Part shown: positions 1 to 8,728 of the stretch, in pieces
Position numbering within the stretch: the first letter of the stretch is position 1
How the letters are laid out: each line of letters starts with the position of its first letter
NCBI GenBank assembly: GCA_029959865.1
Contig: JASCPE010000001.1
Location: 682,001-746,000, forward strand
From: Microbacteriaceae bacterium PS02070
Lineage (GTDB): Bacteria; Actinomycetota; Actinomycetes; Actinomycetales; Microbacteriaceae
Reading direction: 5' to 3'
Length of the DNA: 64,000 nucleotides
Position numbers and translations under genes: made by a program
The notes under the pieces: model-generated
Told to the model about the DNA's origin: nothing
The model's input: only the letters and a program-made list of their open reading frames with translations
Database searches by the model: none

Positions 1-1454
1 CGTCGAGACGCGTGAACCCGAGGACGGCATTGACCCGCTTCATCCGGTTGACGCCGACGACGCGCTTGACGCGGGGGTGCAGCTCTGTGCCGCGCTGCAT
101 CTCGGTGACCATGAGTCCGGTGTTGTTCTGCTGTTCGGGGAACAAGGCCGGCTTCTGGAGGTAGCGCCATTCGGGGATGAGTAGTTCGATCGGGTCCCAG
201 TTGGCGCGGCGCTCCTCCCGGTCTTCTTCGGACTCGGGCGGTGCAAGCACGTCCGCGACGGCGATGGCGATGTCGTCGTCGGTGAGTCCGGTGACGTCGA
301 TGTTGCGCGCGCCCGCCAGTGCGCGGATGACCGGGATCTGGTCGGCGAACTGCCGAATTTGGTCGATGCCGAGTTCGACACGAAGGTGGTCGGCGAGTGC
401 TTCCTTCTGTTCGGCGTCGGAGCGCGGCATGACGATGATGCTCTGCGTCGAGGGGAACCACAGGTTCGAGGCTCCCATCATGATGAGCGCGGGCCGCGCC
501 TTGCAGCCGGGGAAGAATGCGCCGAGGTGAGGGTGGCGTCCCCGGCACGTCTGGGGCAGCTTGAGCCGCCCCTTCGCTCCTTGGGCCTCGGCCATGCCGC
601 GTGTGGCGCTGCACGACTGGCAGATGATCGTGGAGCCGACGCTCTTGCCGACGTTGGCGTCACGCATCTTCAGGTCGGGATTCTCAGCGTTCGGGCACCT
701 CTGGCCCCGGTGAACCCAGAGCGTGTAGGGGAACTCGTCGAGATGTCCGTTGGTGCAGGTCAGCAGGTGCTGTGCAGGGACGGCGGGGCTTCCCTCGCGG
801 CGTCCTCGACCGCCGCGACCAGGGCAGGGCTTGTGAGTGAACTGGGCGAGGTCGGGCCGGAACGGATGGGTGTTCGTGTAAGTGAATCGCGTGAGTGGGC
901 CGAGGTAGTCGCAGCCAGTGCATCGGAACCACTGTGGGAACACCCGCGCGGGAAGGCCGAGGTCCGAGCCCTCGGTCGACATCGCGCCCTTCTTGGGCTG
1001 CCACGGGAACGGCCGCAGCGCGTCGACCTGCGGCCCCAGGTGCAGACGGACGACGTTGAGCAAGCGCGGTTCGAGGATCGTCGGGACGACCTCGCGGCGT
1101 TTCCAGATCGGCTCCCACGATGTCGTCGTGTCCGGGGATGAACGAGATTGTTCCGAGCCTGGTCCAATAGCTGATGAGCCAGCGCTGGAGAAGGTCGACC
1201 TGCTCGTGGCGTTCGAGGAGTGTGCGTGCCGGGTCCGCGATCGCGGCATCCCAGTCGTCGATCTCGAAGACGGCGTCGATGAGTTCAGCGCGGGTTGGTC
1301 CAGTGCCATGCTGGTCCCACCACGCGAGAGTGAGCAGGCCGGCTCTGTTTGCGGTCGAGGCGCCCGCCGGCTCTTCGATCGTTCCCAGGAGCGCGCCCAG
1401 GTAGGGGTCCTCCGCGGCGGTCGAGAACGATTCGTAGCGATCCTCAACGACGCC
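1..1454 (-). pseudogene. drmB: DrmB-like DISARM protein, frameshifted and cut by window edge
   Basis: Two reading frames together give one protein. From about 1454 down to 1116 one frame reads a strongly GC3-biased sequence ending SFIPGHDDIV. From 1114 to the window edge the next frame continues EPIWKRREVV, then EPRLL, a zinc-ribbon-like FPQWFRCTGC, the segment LTCTNGHLDEFPY, a second Cys pair (IICQSC) and MGASNLWFPSTQS. This order of motifs is what I know from DrmB/DUF1998 proteins of the DISARM anti-phage system. The frames join if one G is removed from the run at 1114-1116, so this is a one-base insertion in the DNA or an assembly error. The ATG at 1454 or TTG at 1478 could start it. The 3' part, and any drmA or drmC, lie outside. 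The family call is from memory of motifs, not a search. Confidence 0.55.
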
Positions 1455-1466
1455 CATAGAGGAAGG

Positions 1467-1484
1467 ATGCCATACCAATTAGGC
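1467..1484. repeat. 18-bp inverted element, left copy
   Basis: The plus strand reads ATGCCATACCAATTAGGC. Its reverse complement recurs with one mismatch at 8729-8746. This copy is itself an imperfect palindrome, ATGCC-N10-GGCAT (1467-1486), and lies immediately upstream of the DrmB-like gene. It could be a shared operator or a transposon-end element. Confidence 0.6.
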
Positions 1485-1510
1485 ATTCCGGTGCTCGGTA
1501 GCAGGTCGAG

Positions 1511-1855
1511 CTACCGCCCCGCCGTCGTTGGCTCCCACTGGATCGTGAAGGTTCCGGCCGCGCGCGCGTCAGCCTCGGCCTCGAGTCGCAGTGCGTAGTC
1601 CCATGTCGGGTGCACCGCACGCTGGTAGATCCTGATCCGCTCAGGAGTGACCTCGTCGGTCCGCCGGACAAGTCCCAGCTGCTTGAGGCGCTTCAGCAAG
1701 GCGTGGATCGTACTGGTCGACAGCCCCGTGGCATCTGCCACGGACGGCGTGGAGAACTTCCCGTCGGGAGAACGCGCGATCTCGGCCATGAGCGCGAGCA
1801 TGTGGTTGCTGCCGAAGGCAAGCTTCGAGAGCTCCTCGCTCTGTTCGCTCGGCAT
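1511..1855 (-). CDS. Winged-helix transcriptional regulator
   Basis: A 114-residue protein with a clear winged helix-turn-helix in the middle: FSTPSVADATGLSTSTIHAL followed by a recognition-helix-like segment and LVRRTDEV, a wing turn. It resembles MarR/IclR-type or ArsR-like small DNA-binding proteins; no effector domain is present. I take ATG at 1855 because upstream residues in the frame look non-coding and because a palindrome lies directly upstream. It diverges from tnsA with about 260 bp between, so it is the likely controller of the transposition operon and of itself. I do not recognise the exact family. Confidence 0.65.
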   Translation of the reverse strand: MPSEQSEELSKLAFGSNHMLALMAEIARSPDGKFSTPSVADATGLSTSTIHALLKRLKQLGLVRRTDEVTPERIRIYQRAVHPTWDYALRLEAEADARAAGTFTIQWEPTTAGR

Positions 1856-1864
1856 GGTCTCCAC

Positions 1865-1886
1865 CGCCTCATTTTCGCATGAGGCG
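1865..1886. promoter_or_regulatory. Palindrome upstream of winged-helix regulator
   Basis: CGCCTCA (1865-1871) and TGAGGCG (1880-1886) are perfect 7-bp arms around an 8-bp centre. The site ends ten bases before the regulator's ATG, so an autoregulatory operator is the natural reading. Function is inference. Confidence 0.5.
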
Positions 1887-2049
1887 CTCAGCGCAGGAGG
1901 AGCATCGCAGGGCGAAATCCAACGGCGTGGCGCGTGTTGTGTAGCTGACGCCCCCAGCGTAAATGTCACATTCACTACCCGCATCCTTCGGCGTGCGAGA
2001 AGCCTCAAACACGAAGGACTCGGACCGCGTGTCGAAGCTGCGGAACGTA

Positions 2050-2114
2050 GGTGACCTCCGTACGTTAAGAGTCAAGAATTATGACTCTAGGCTCGTGACT
2101 TTTAGGAGGTCACC
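2050..2114. promoter_or_regulatory. Nested inverted repeats upstream of tnsA
   Basis: Outer arms GGTGACCTCC (2050-2059) and GGAGGTCACC (2105-2114) are perfect. Inside them AGAGTCA (2068-2074) and TGACTCT (2082-2088) form a second palindrome. A related TGACTTTTAGG follows at 2096-2106, giving three copies of one motif. The right outer arm contains the ribosome site (AGGAGG) of tnsA, so pairing of the arms in mRNA would hide that site. Either TnsB or regulator binding sites, or a translational brake, or both. Confidence 0.6.
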
Positions 2115-2837
2115 ATGACGACGTCATTGCCGGGTTACACGCTGAGATTCGATCGGGATGACCTCGAACGGGGCGAGCTATCGGACCTGGACGCCCCCCA
2201 TGTCTTCGAGGCCGAGCCTCGGCGGACGTTCCGCTGGCATCGCGGACAGCGCCACTACCCGGGGCGCTACTGGTCGGCAACGACGGAGGGCTTCGTCGGG
2301 TACGAGAGCCGCCTCGAACTCGCGGCGCTACTCCTGGAGGACTTCGACCACCGGGCCGTTCGCATCGCCTCGCAGCCGTTCGAGCTGATCGCCGACCGCG
2401 ACGGTGTCGAGCGAAGCTACGTGCCCGACTACCTGATTGAGCACGACGACCACCGATTCACGGTCATCGAAGTCAAGCCCAAGCGCCGGCTCGAGGATCC
2501 TGACATCGCGGGTGCTCTCCGGTGGGCGGGCGACATCATCCAGTCGCGCGGGTGGGCATACCGGATCGTCACAGAACCCGCCCCTGCACTGCTCTCCAAC
2601 ATCCGGTTCCTCGCGGGCTACAGGCGTCGCTGGCAGTTCCCTCAGCGAGACGTCGATCTGGTCGAGGAAGCCACTCGCGAGGCACCCACACTCGGCGCGG
2701 GTCTGCGGAGTGCTGGCGCCGCCTTGAGTGACGCTCCCTATGCGCGAGCGGTCGTGCTGCACCTGCTCTGGCGCCGCTTGATTCTCTGCGACCTCACCTC
2801 CGCCCTTGCCAACCACACCCAATTGGAGATGCCATGA
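2115..2837 (+). CDS. tnsA: TnsA-like transposase endonuclease
   Basis: A 240-residue protein. In Tn7-like elements TnsA cuts the 5' ends of the transposon while TnsB cuts the 3' ends, giving cut-and-paste movement. The PD-(D/E)xK nuclease signature is visible: a Glu in YESRLELA (about 64-70), Asp105 in VPDYLIEH, and Glu119-x-Lys121 in VIEVKPKRR. The N-terminal 60 residues hold the HYPG-Y-SATTEG stretch common to this subfamily. The C-terminal part (about 150-240) is helical and probably contacts TnsC. ATG at 2115 follows AGGAGG directly. The 3' end overlaps tnsB by ATGA. Confidence 0.85.
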   Translation: MTTSLPGYTLRFDRDDLERGELSDLDAPHVFEAEPRRTFRWHRGQRHYPGRYWSATTEGFVGYESRLELAALLLEDFDHRAVRIASQPFELIADRDGVERSYVPDYLIEHDDHRFTVIEVKPKRRLEDPDIAGALRWAGDIIQSRGWAYRIVTEPAPALLSNIRFLAGYRRRWQFPQRDVDLVEEATREAPTLGAGLRSAGAALSDAPYARAVVLHLLWRRLILCDLTSALANHTQLEMP

Positions 2838-4951
2838 GCCACAACTTTGAAATCCGGGTCGGCAGCACCGTCTCGTACGACGGCTGTCTCTGCACCGTCA
2901 TCGAGATCGCCGGCGATGCCGTCGTCCTCGTCGACGGCGCCAAGAGAACCCGACGGGTTCGACTCGTCGAGCTCCTTCGCGACGCGATGGACGCATTCGG
3001 ACTGCCGTCGGAGGAGGTCGCACTCACACCGCTCGCGCTGATCTGGGCGGACGCGACGGAAGCGCAACGCGATGAGGCGCGAACAAAGGCCGCGCACATC
3101 CGCGAGATGCGCACGGGCTTTGCGTCGGGGCTGCCGACGCTCGCTCAGCCGCACGAGCCTCGACCGGAGTACAACCCGAAGCTCACAACCATTCACCAGC
3201 GTCGTCGTACCAAGGCTGCAGAGCTCGGAGTCAGTCCGAAGACGTTGAAGCGCTGGGACGATCGGTTCGACGAGGGCGAAGATCTCGCGCTGCTCGACTT
3301 CCGGAAGACATCGTGGACGCCGGCGCTCTCCGGCCTCGATCCGCGCTGGGTTGACATGTGCCGGCGCGTCGTTGAGGAGAACGTGCGCGGCGCCAAGCGC
3401 AGCGTCACGACCACGCTCGCGATCGTGCTGGCAAGGGTCAACCGGGAATACCCGGATGCCGATGTGCGGATCCCCTCCGATTCGACCGCTCGCGACGCGG
3501 TCGCCGAACTCACCCGTGGCAAGGGGACGTTCGGCGCGAGCATGCGCGCGCAACGATCCATCGACACACGGCCGCCCGTGCCGTACGGACGGTTGGTCGC
3601 GACAAGACCCGGTGAGTACGTCGTCCTCGACACCACACCCCTCAACGTCTTCGGCGTCGCGCCGGTCACCGGCAAGTGGATACGCGCCGAGCTGACAATT
3701 GCCCTCGACCTCTACGACCGGTCGATCCTCGGGCTTCGCCTTGCGCCCGTCTCGACCAAGGCGGTGGATGTCGCGGGAGTGCTGATGGAAGCGCTCATGC
3801 CGCGCGAGATGCCGGCGGAGTGGGGCGACCGAGCGACCTGGCCGTTCCACGGCGTACCCGAGAACATCGTTATCGACGTCGAGAACCTCAAGGCGCTGCG
3901 GTTCCGCCGACCCGGCATCCTTCCCGACACGATCATCATCGATCACGGTAAGCCATTCATGTCGATCCACGTGGCGAGCGTGTGCCAGCGACTCGGGATC
4001 TCCATCCAGCCCGCGCACGTCTATACCGGCACCGACAAGGCGTGGGTGGAACGGTGGTTCCGCACCATCAACGAGGTGCTGCAAGAGCTACCCGGCTACA
4101 AGGGCTCAGACATCGCCTCGCGGGGTGAGGCGCCCGAGGTGGAAGCCGTCTACACGATCCCGCAGCTGGAGCAGATCCTGCGGGAGTGGATCGCGACGAT
4201 CTACCACGTTCGCCCGCACGACGGACTTGTCGACTCGCAGCTGCCGGCGGCCAAGATGAGCCCCGCTCAGAAGTTCGAGCAGGGGATCGCGGTGGCCGGC
4301 CGCATCCGTGTCCCATCGAACCCGAACCTGCTGCTCGAGATGCTCCCCGTCGTGAAGCGCAAGTTCAACCACTACGGCGTCGAGGTCGGCACTCTCCGCT
4401 ACAACGGCGACATCGTCGGGAAGTACTACGACCGATCACGGGCGATGGCAAAGAGCAAGCGGAAGTGGCAGTTCTCGGTGAACCCCGACGACTTCTCGCA
4501 GATCTACTTCAACGACCCCGACGACAACTCCTGGCACGTGCTGCGCTGGGAGCACGCGCCGAAGGTCCCGGTGCCGTTCAGCTTCGACGCCCTCGAGTAC
4601 GCCAAGGGCATCGCTCTCGACCGTCGCAACGGTGTGAATGTGTCCGAAGTGCTCGGTGAACTCCTCGAACGGTGGGGTGCCGGCCGTGCGAGCACGCCTG
4701 CCGAGAAGCGCATTAGCGCGCGACTGGCTGCCCAGCTCGCCGAGACCGCGGACGGCCCAGACAGCCCGTTCTTCCCGCACATCGCCAAGCAGATCGCGCA
4801 GCAGACGGCTGGACCGGATCTGAGCGAGGAGCTGGGCATGGTCTCGTTCTCACCAGCACAGGCGAGCGAAAACGACGATCCGCTCGCGCTCACCGCCGAC
4901 GAGCTCATCGAAGAGGACCTCGACGACATCGACCTCCTGGAGGACCTGTGA
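2834..4951 (+). CDS. tnsB: TnsB-like DDE transposase
   Basis: A 705-residue Mu/TnsB-type integrase. The N-terminal third has an HTH (about 121-145, with LGVSPKTLKRW) for end binding. The RNase H fold carries the DDE triad: Asp266 in VVLDTTPL, Asp370 in IIIDHGKPF and Glu406 in WVERWFRTIN. A Mu-transposase C-terminal beta-barrel follows (about 490-590), and an acidic tail ends in repeated Asp and Glu, as expected for a TnsC-contacting end. Full length for the family. It is translationally coupled to tnsA (ATGA at 2834) and to tnsC. Confidence 0.9.
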   Translation: MSHNFEIRVGSTVSYDGCLCTVIEIAGDAVVLVDGAKRTRRVRLVELLRDAMDAFGLPSEEVALTPLALIWADATEAQRDEARTKAAHIREMRTGFASGLPTLAQPHEPRPEYNPKLTTIHQRRRTKAAELGVSPKTLKRWDDRFDEGEDLALLDFRKTSWTPALSGLDPRWVDMCRRVVEENVRGAKRSVTTTLAIVLARVNREYPDADVRIPSDSTARDAVAELTRGKGTFGASMRAQRSIDTRPPVPYGRLVATRPGEYVVLDTTPLNVFGVAPVTGKWIRAELTIALDLYDRSILGLRLAPVSTKAVDVAGVLMEALMPREMPAEWGDRATWPFHGVPENIVIDVENLKALRFRRPGILPDTIIIDHGKPFMSIHVASVCQRLGISIQPAHVYTGTDKAWVERWFRTINEVLQELPGYKGSDIASRGEAPEVEAVYTIPQLEQILREWIATIYHVRPHDGLVDSQLPAAKMSPAQKFEQGIAVAGRIRVPSNPNLLLEMLPVVKRKFNHYGVEVGTLRYNGDIVGKYYDRSRAMAKSKRKWQFSVNPDDFSQIYFNDPDDNSWHVLRWEHAPKVPVPFSFDALEYAKGIALDRRNGVNVSEVLGELLERWGAGRASTPAEKRISARLAAQLAETADGPDSPFFPHIAKQIAQQTAGPDLSEELGMVSFSPAQASENDDPLALTADELIEEDLDDIDLLEDL

Positions 4952-6066
4952 TCCTTCCGCTCGAGCGCGACGAACTCCTCTCTCGCTGGGAGGGGTGGCG
5001 GGACTTCGCCGAAGCGCCAGCCCTTGAGCAGCCCGAGCGGCTGTCGGCGAGGCAGATCGAGGAGCTCAGCGAGGACGAGCGTGTCGCCTACGACTACCAC
5101 CGCGAGCGATATCACGCGAACTTCCTGGTGAAGACTCCGCAGGTCGTGAGGCTGAACGGACGCCTCTGGGACCTGCTCGATGCGAACCAACAGGGCCCGT
5201 CTCGGGTGAAGGGCGCCGCGGTCATCGACTCGCCGCCCGGGCTCGGCAAGACCACCGCCGTCGACGCGTTCGGGCGGGCGTTTCACCAACGGCAGATCCT
5301 GCGGCACGGACGTGACTTCGACGACGGGCAGACGCTCCACATCCCCGTCTGCAGGGTGGCGTTTTCCGGGAACACGACGACGCGTGCGTTGATCGAGTCC
5401 ATCCTGAACTTCTACAACCATCCTTCCGCCGACGCCTCGAGGAGCCGATACCTGCGCAACCGAAACCTGGCTGCGCTGGCAGCCGAGTCGGTTCGCCGTC
5501 ACGGCACGCGGTTGATCATCGTCGACGACGTGCACTTCCTGAAGATCCACACCGACGAGGGAGTCGCGCTGGCCAACGAGCTGAAGTGGCTCGCCAACGA
5601 GTACCCGGCGACCTTCCTCTTCACAGGCGTCAACATGAGCAGCACAGGGCTGCTCAGTGAAAGCAAGACCGACAAGAAGCTCGCGATGTCGCAGATCGCG
5701 CGGCGTTGGACACGCCTGACCCTCCCGCCATTCGCGCACCCGGTCGGTGAGCACCGAAAGACCTGGATGACCTTGCTGGGCGCGATCGACGCGCGCCTTG
5801 TGCTGGCCAACGCGCGACCGCACATGCTCCGTGAGCAAGCGGACTACCTCTACGAACGCTCAACCGGAATGATCGGCTCGCTCTTTAAGCTGATCACCCT
5901 CGGTGCTGTGCACGCCATGCGTGACGGCACTGAGGAACTGACCCGTGCGGTGCTGGACGAGATCGACATCGACGTGGCAGCCGAGGATGCGCGGGAGGTC
6001 GTTGCAATGGAGCTCGAGGAGAAGAAGCTCGCGGCCAAGCGGAGCAAGCCTCGGTCCGTCGCATGA
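4948..6066 (+). CDS. tnsC: TnsC/TniB-like AAA+ ATPase
   Basis: A 372-residue AAA+ regulator linking target selection to the TnsAB transposase. Walker A is SPPGLGKTT (about 95-103), Walker B LIIVDDVHF (about 189-197), and a sensor-like TFLFTGVN follows near 218-225. The ATPase core is flanked by an N-terminal extension of about 85 residues, as in TnsC and TniB. The frame starts GTG at 4948, overlapping the tnsB stop, so it is coupled. The C-terminal stretch is highly charged and helical. Confidence 0.88.
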   Translation: MILPLERDELLSRWEGWRDFAEAPALEQPERLSARQIEELSEDERVAYDYHRERYHANFLVKTPQVVRLNGRLWDLLDANQQGPSRVKGAAVIDSPPGLGKTTAVDAFGRAFHQRQILRHGRDFDDGQTLHIPVCRVAFSGNTTTRALIESILNFYNHPSADASRSRYLRNRNLAALAAESVRRHGTRLIIVDDVHFLKIHTDEGVALANELKWLANEYPATFLFTGVNMSSTGLLSESKTDKKLAMSQIARRWTRLTLPPFAHPVGEHRKTWMTLLGAIDARLVLANARPHMLREQADYLYERSTGMIGSLFKLITLGAVHAMRDGTEELTRAVLDEIDIDVAAEDAREVVAMELEEKKLAAKRSKPRSVA

Positions 6067-8456
6067 GCCTCCGGCGCCTGCTCCACGTCGCGATGCCGCT
6101 CCCGGATGAACCTTTCGATTCCTGGGTCGAGTTCATGGCCCACAGTTATGGGGCGACTGTCGGCGAGATGGCTCGAGCGCTCGGACTGATCGGGAGCGAC
6201 GAGGTTCCCGCCGCTGGATCCCAATCTTCACGGGCCTGGTCCACTGCGCTCGAACCTCAGCAGCTCAGCAACCTCGAGCTGGCGACCGGCCGGTCGGGCG
6301 ACGAGTTCCGCGCGATGACCCGCACCACGTTCGCCGCGAACGCCATCCGCCTCACGCCTCAGGGACGCATCAGCGCGTCCTGCCCGGCCACGGGAGTAGC
6401 CGCCCGCTACTGCCCCGAGTGTCTCGCCGACTCGGGAGGCCGCTGGCGCCTGTCCTGGCAGTTCCCGTTCGGCTTCGCCTGCCAACGCCACAAGCGTCTA
6501 CTCGTCGACCGGTGCCCGGGTTGCGGCCAACCGCCCCGGCTCCTCGCCCATCCCCTCACGATCGTTCCGGAACCCGGGCACTGTCACAACAGACCGCCGA
6601 CCGAGCCGCCGATGTTAGGCGCGCGCTGCGGAGTCGATCTCACTTCGAGCGAGGAGTTCGTGGCGGCGGACTCCGAGACTCGCGAAGCGCAACGTGCGAT
6701 CTTGAGGGTCATCGCTACCGGCGTCGGCGAGTTCGGCATCTACGCCGGCGGTCGACCGAGCACCGTCCAGGTGCTGTCCGACATGCTGCTGCTGTCACGC
6801 GCGGCACGACAAGCGCTCGTCGACGGAGAGCATTTCGAGTGGATGCCTGCGGGCCAGGTTGACGTGAGACCGATCGCGTCTCACAAGCGCACCGGCAAGG
6901 TGGATCTGCGGCCAAGCACTGCCCGAGAAGTTGCTCTCGGCAACACGATCGCCTTCGTTGCGCTGCAGTCGGGCGACCGGGTCACTGACCTGCTGCGCGG
7001 ACGCGTCAGCGTCCACACCGCGCTCGACCACTACTCCCCGCCACTGCGCGACCACGTAAGCCGTGCGCTCGGTCGAATGAGGCGTCCTACTGCGACCCTT
7101 CAGGCGGTGACGATGTCGGTGGTGGATCCGGCCGCGAGAGCCGCAAAGCTTCCCGCCGTCCTGTGGCCCGAATGGACCTCACGCCTCGCACCACGGCGCC
7201 TGGATGCGGAGATCGCCGGCGGTGCGCTGGCGGCAGCCGTGGTCTTCGTGGGCACCCGCCTCACTCACGGCTCGGCCATCAAGCTCCTCGATCCCGCAGC
7301 ACAGGGACGCCAGGTCAGCCACGTCATGCGGTCTCTCGGCCGCAACGCACCCGAGGCCGACACTATCCGCGCGATCGCTCGGCTTGTCGCGTTCCTCGAT
7401 GAGACCTCGACGCCGATCGACTTCGCACGCCGGCGGGTCATCGATTACTCCGGCATCCTGCCCCGCGACGAGTGGCGCGAGATCTGCCGGATGGCGAACG
7501 TCCTGCCCGGTGGGGATCGGCGGTGGCAGACGGCCCGCGCGCACCTCTACGCCCTACTGAGCGGCAATCGCGTGGCGCGGGCGCCCTTCGCTCAAGAGGC
7601 CGGCTTCCCCTCGTTCGCCGAAGTTCGCTCGTTTCGCGACGGATTGCCGGAAGTCGTTTCCCGTGAGCTCAACGACTCGGCGACTGCATTCCTGAAGGCG
7701 CGGCACATCGATGAGCCCGTGGAATGGATGCCGGACCTCGACCTCGCCGGCGTGATTGTAGATGTCGCCGCATCGGGCGGGGGCGAATGGCCGGAAGCTC
7801 GCCCCGCCCGGGCCGCAGTGAAGCCGACCCGCGCGGTCGCGGCGTACTCCGCGGGGCAGTCGGTGAGAGAGATCGCCTTCGAACACGGGGTCGCCCGTCA
7901 GACCGTCAGCCGCGTGCTCGAGGAGGTCGGCGTCGAGATTCGCATCGGTCGACGGAGGGCTGACATCGATGTGGAGTGGCTGCGGCGCCGCTACATCGAC
8001 GAGCGCCGCACCATCCCTGAGATAGCCGCGGAGGTGGGCGTGACGATGACCACGATCAACCGCCACCTCGAGGCCGCTGGGATCCCGCGCCGAGTCCGCG
8101 GCAGCGCGAGCCGAGCGACCGCGATCCGGGTTGACCCACGCGCCGGCGACTCGCCGCTACTGCGCCGGATCCTCGTCGGACAGGACGCCACACAGCGCGC
8201 CGATCGATTCCTCGTCGTCGCCCGCCACGGCACGATGACGGCCGCCGCGACCGAGCTCGGAGTGACGCTGAGCATCCTCGCGAACCAGATGAGACGGATC
8301 GGGGTGGATGCCGGTGGCCCGCTGATCCACCGTGCGTTCCGAGGTCAGCCACTCGCCCTCACCGCGCTCGGCGCCGACGTGCACCGTGAGTTGTCGCGCG
8401 CCTTCGAGTTCAGCGAAGCCGAAGGTCGGGCGCGTCGGGCGGAAGAATCTCAGTGA
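6063..8456 (+). CDS. tniQ: Long TniQ/TnsD-type target selector with extra HTH modules
   Basis: A 797-residue TniQ-family protein. The N-terminal TniQ domain has a zinc-binding set: Cys117 and Cys120 (YCPEC), Cys140 and His143 (ACQRH), Cys151 and Cys154 (RCPGC). The middle is helical. The C-terminal 200 residues hold at least three DNA-binding units: two tandem resolvase/recombinase-like HTH motifs (IAFEHGVARQTVSR and IAAEVGVTMTTINRHL, about 600-680), then a LysR-like winged helix (GTMTAAATELGVTLSILANQ to GADV, about 720-775). TnsD-type proteins recognise a fixed attachment site; the many HTH units suggest the same here. The stop lies inside the convergent xre gene. Confidence 0.85.
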   Translation: MSLRRLLHVAMPLPDEPFDSWVEFMAHSYGATVGEMARALGLIGSDEVPAAGSQSSRAWSTALEPQQLSNLELATGRSGDEFRAMTRTTFAANAIRLTPQGRISASCPATGVAARYCPECLADSGGRWRLSWQFPFGFACQRHKRLLVDRCPGCGQPPRLLAHPLTIVPEPGHCHNRPPTEPPMLGARCGVDLTSSEEFVAADSETREAQRAILRVIATGVGEFGIYAGGRPSTVQVLSDMLLLSRAARQALVDGEHFEWMPAGQVDVRPIASHKRTGKVDLRPSTAREVALGNTIAFVALQSGDRVTDLLRGRVSVHTALDHYSPPLRDHVSRALGRMRRPTATLQAVTMSVVDPAARAAKLPAVLWPEWTSRLAPRRLDAEIAGGALAAAVVFVGTRLTHGSAIKLLDPAAQGRQVSHVMRSLGRNAPEADTIRAIARLVAFLDETSTPIDFARRRVIDYSGILPRDEWREICRMANVLPGGDRRWQTARAHLYALLSGNRVARAPFAQEAGFPSFAEVRSFRDGLPEVVSRELNDSATAFLKARHIDEPVEWMPDLDLAGVIVDVAASGGGEWPEARPARAAVKPTRAVAAYSAGQSVREIAFEHGVARQTVSRVLEEVGVEIRIGRRRADIDVEWLRRRYIDERRTIPEIAAEVGVTMTTINRHLEAAGIPRRVRGSASRATAIRVDPRAGDSPLLRRILVGQDATQRADRFLVVARHGTMTAAATELGVTLSILANQMRRIGVDAGGPLIHRAFRGQPLALTALGADVHRELSRAFEFSEAEGRARRAEESQ

Positions 8457-8694
8457 GATCGACGTCCAGCGCCTGCGACATCGCGAGCAGCGTGCGGATC
8501 GTCGGATTCGCCGGCGTTCCCGGCTTCGACTCGCCCTTCTCGTACTTCTGGTACGTGTAGCGCGTCAGGCCGGAGCGGTATGCGACGTCCTCCTGGCTGA
8601 GCCCGCGCTCGTGGCGGAGCCGTTGAAGGTTCGTGGCGAGCTTGCCCGCGTAGTCGCTCCAGGCCGCATCCTCGGGTCTGGTTCGCTTCGACAC
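8410..8694 (-). CDS. XRE-family HTH regulator
   Basis: A 94-residue protein that is little more than a Cro/C1-type HTH: LQRLRHERGLSQEDVAYRSG with recognition helix LTRYTYQKYEKGES (about 24-60), then a segment typical of XRE C-termini (TLLAMSQALDVDLTEIL). GTG start at 8694. Its last 47 bases overlap the end of tniQ in antisense. It diverges from the DUF4209-type gene, with the right copy of the 18-bp element (8729-8746) between them, so it could control that gene and, through the left copy, the DrmB-like gene. Confidence 0.8.
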   Translation of the reverse strand: MSKRTRPEDAAWSDYAGKLATNLQRLRHERGLSQEDVAYRSGLTRYTYQKYEKGESKPGTPANPTIRTLLAMSQALDVDLTEILPPDAPDLRLR

Positions 8695-8728
8695 TGATCC
8701 AGCGTTTCCGCGGACGGGCGTCGGTGTG

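Larger units (their letters stand above)
1511..8694. mobile_element. Tn7-like transposition module
   Basis: The block holds a heteromeric transposase: a TnsA endonuclease, a DDE TnsB, an AAA+ TnsC and a TniQ target-selection protein in four-base-overlapping order, with a divergent winged-helix regulator and a convergent XRE gene. No tnsE and no CRISPR array or Cas gene is visible, so targeting probably rests on the TniQ protein. The outer limits given here are only those of the associated genes. I could not define ends with target-site duplications. The best end candidate is the 18-bp inverted pair at 1467-1484 and 8729-8746, but the five bases next to each copy differ. Confidence 0.7.

Noticed and set aside
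1467..1486. Reading the left 18-bp element as a -10 region for the drmB-like gene
   Set aside because: No TANNNT hexamer lies in the right place on the minus strand, and the inverted copy near xre also lacks one.
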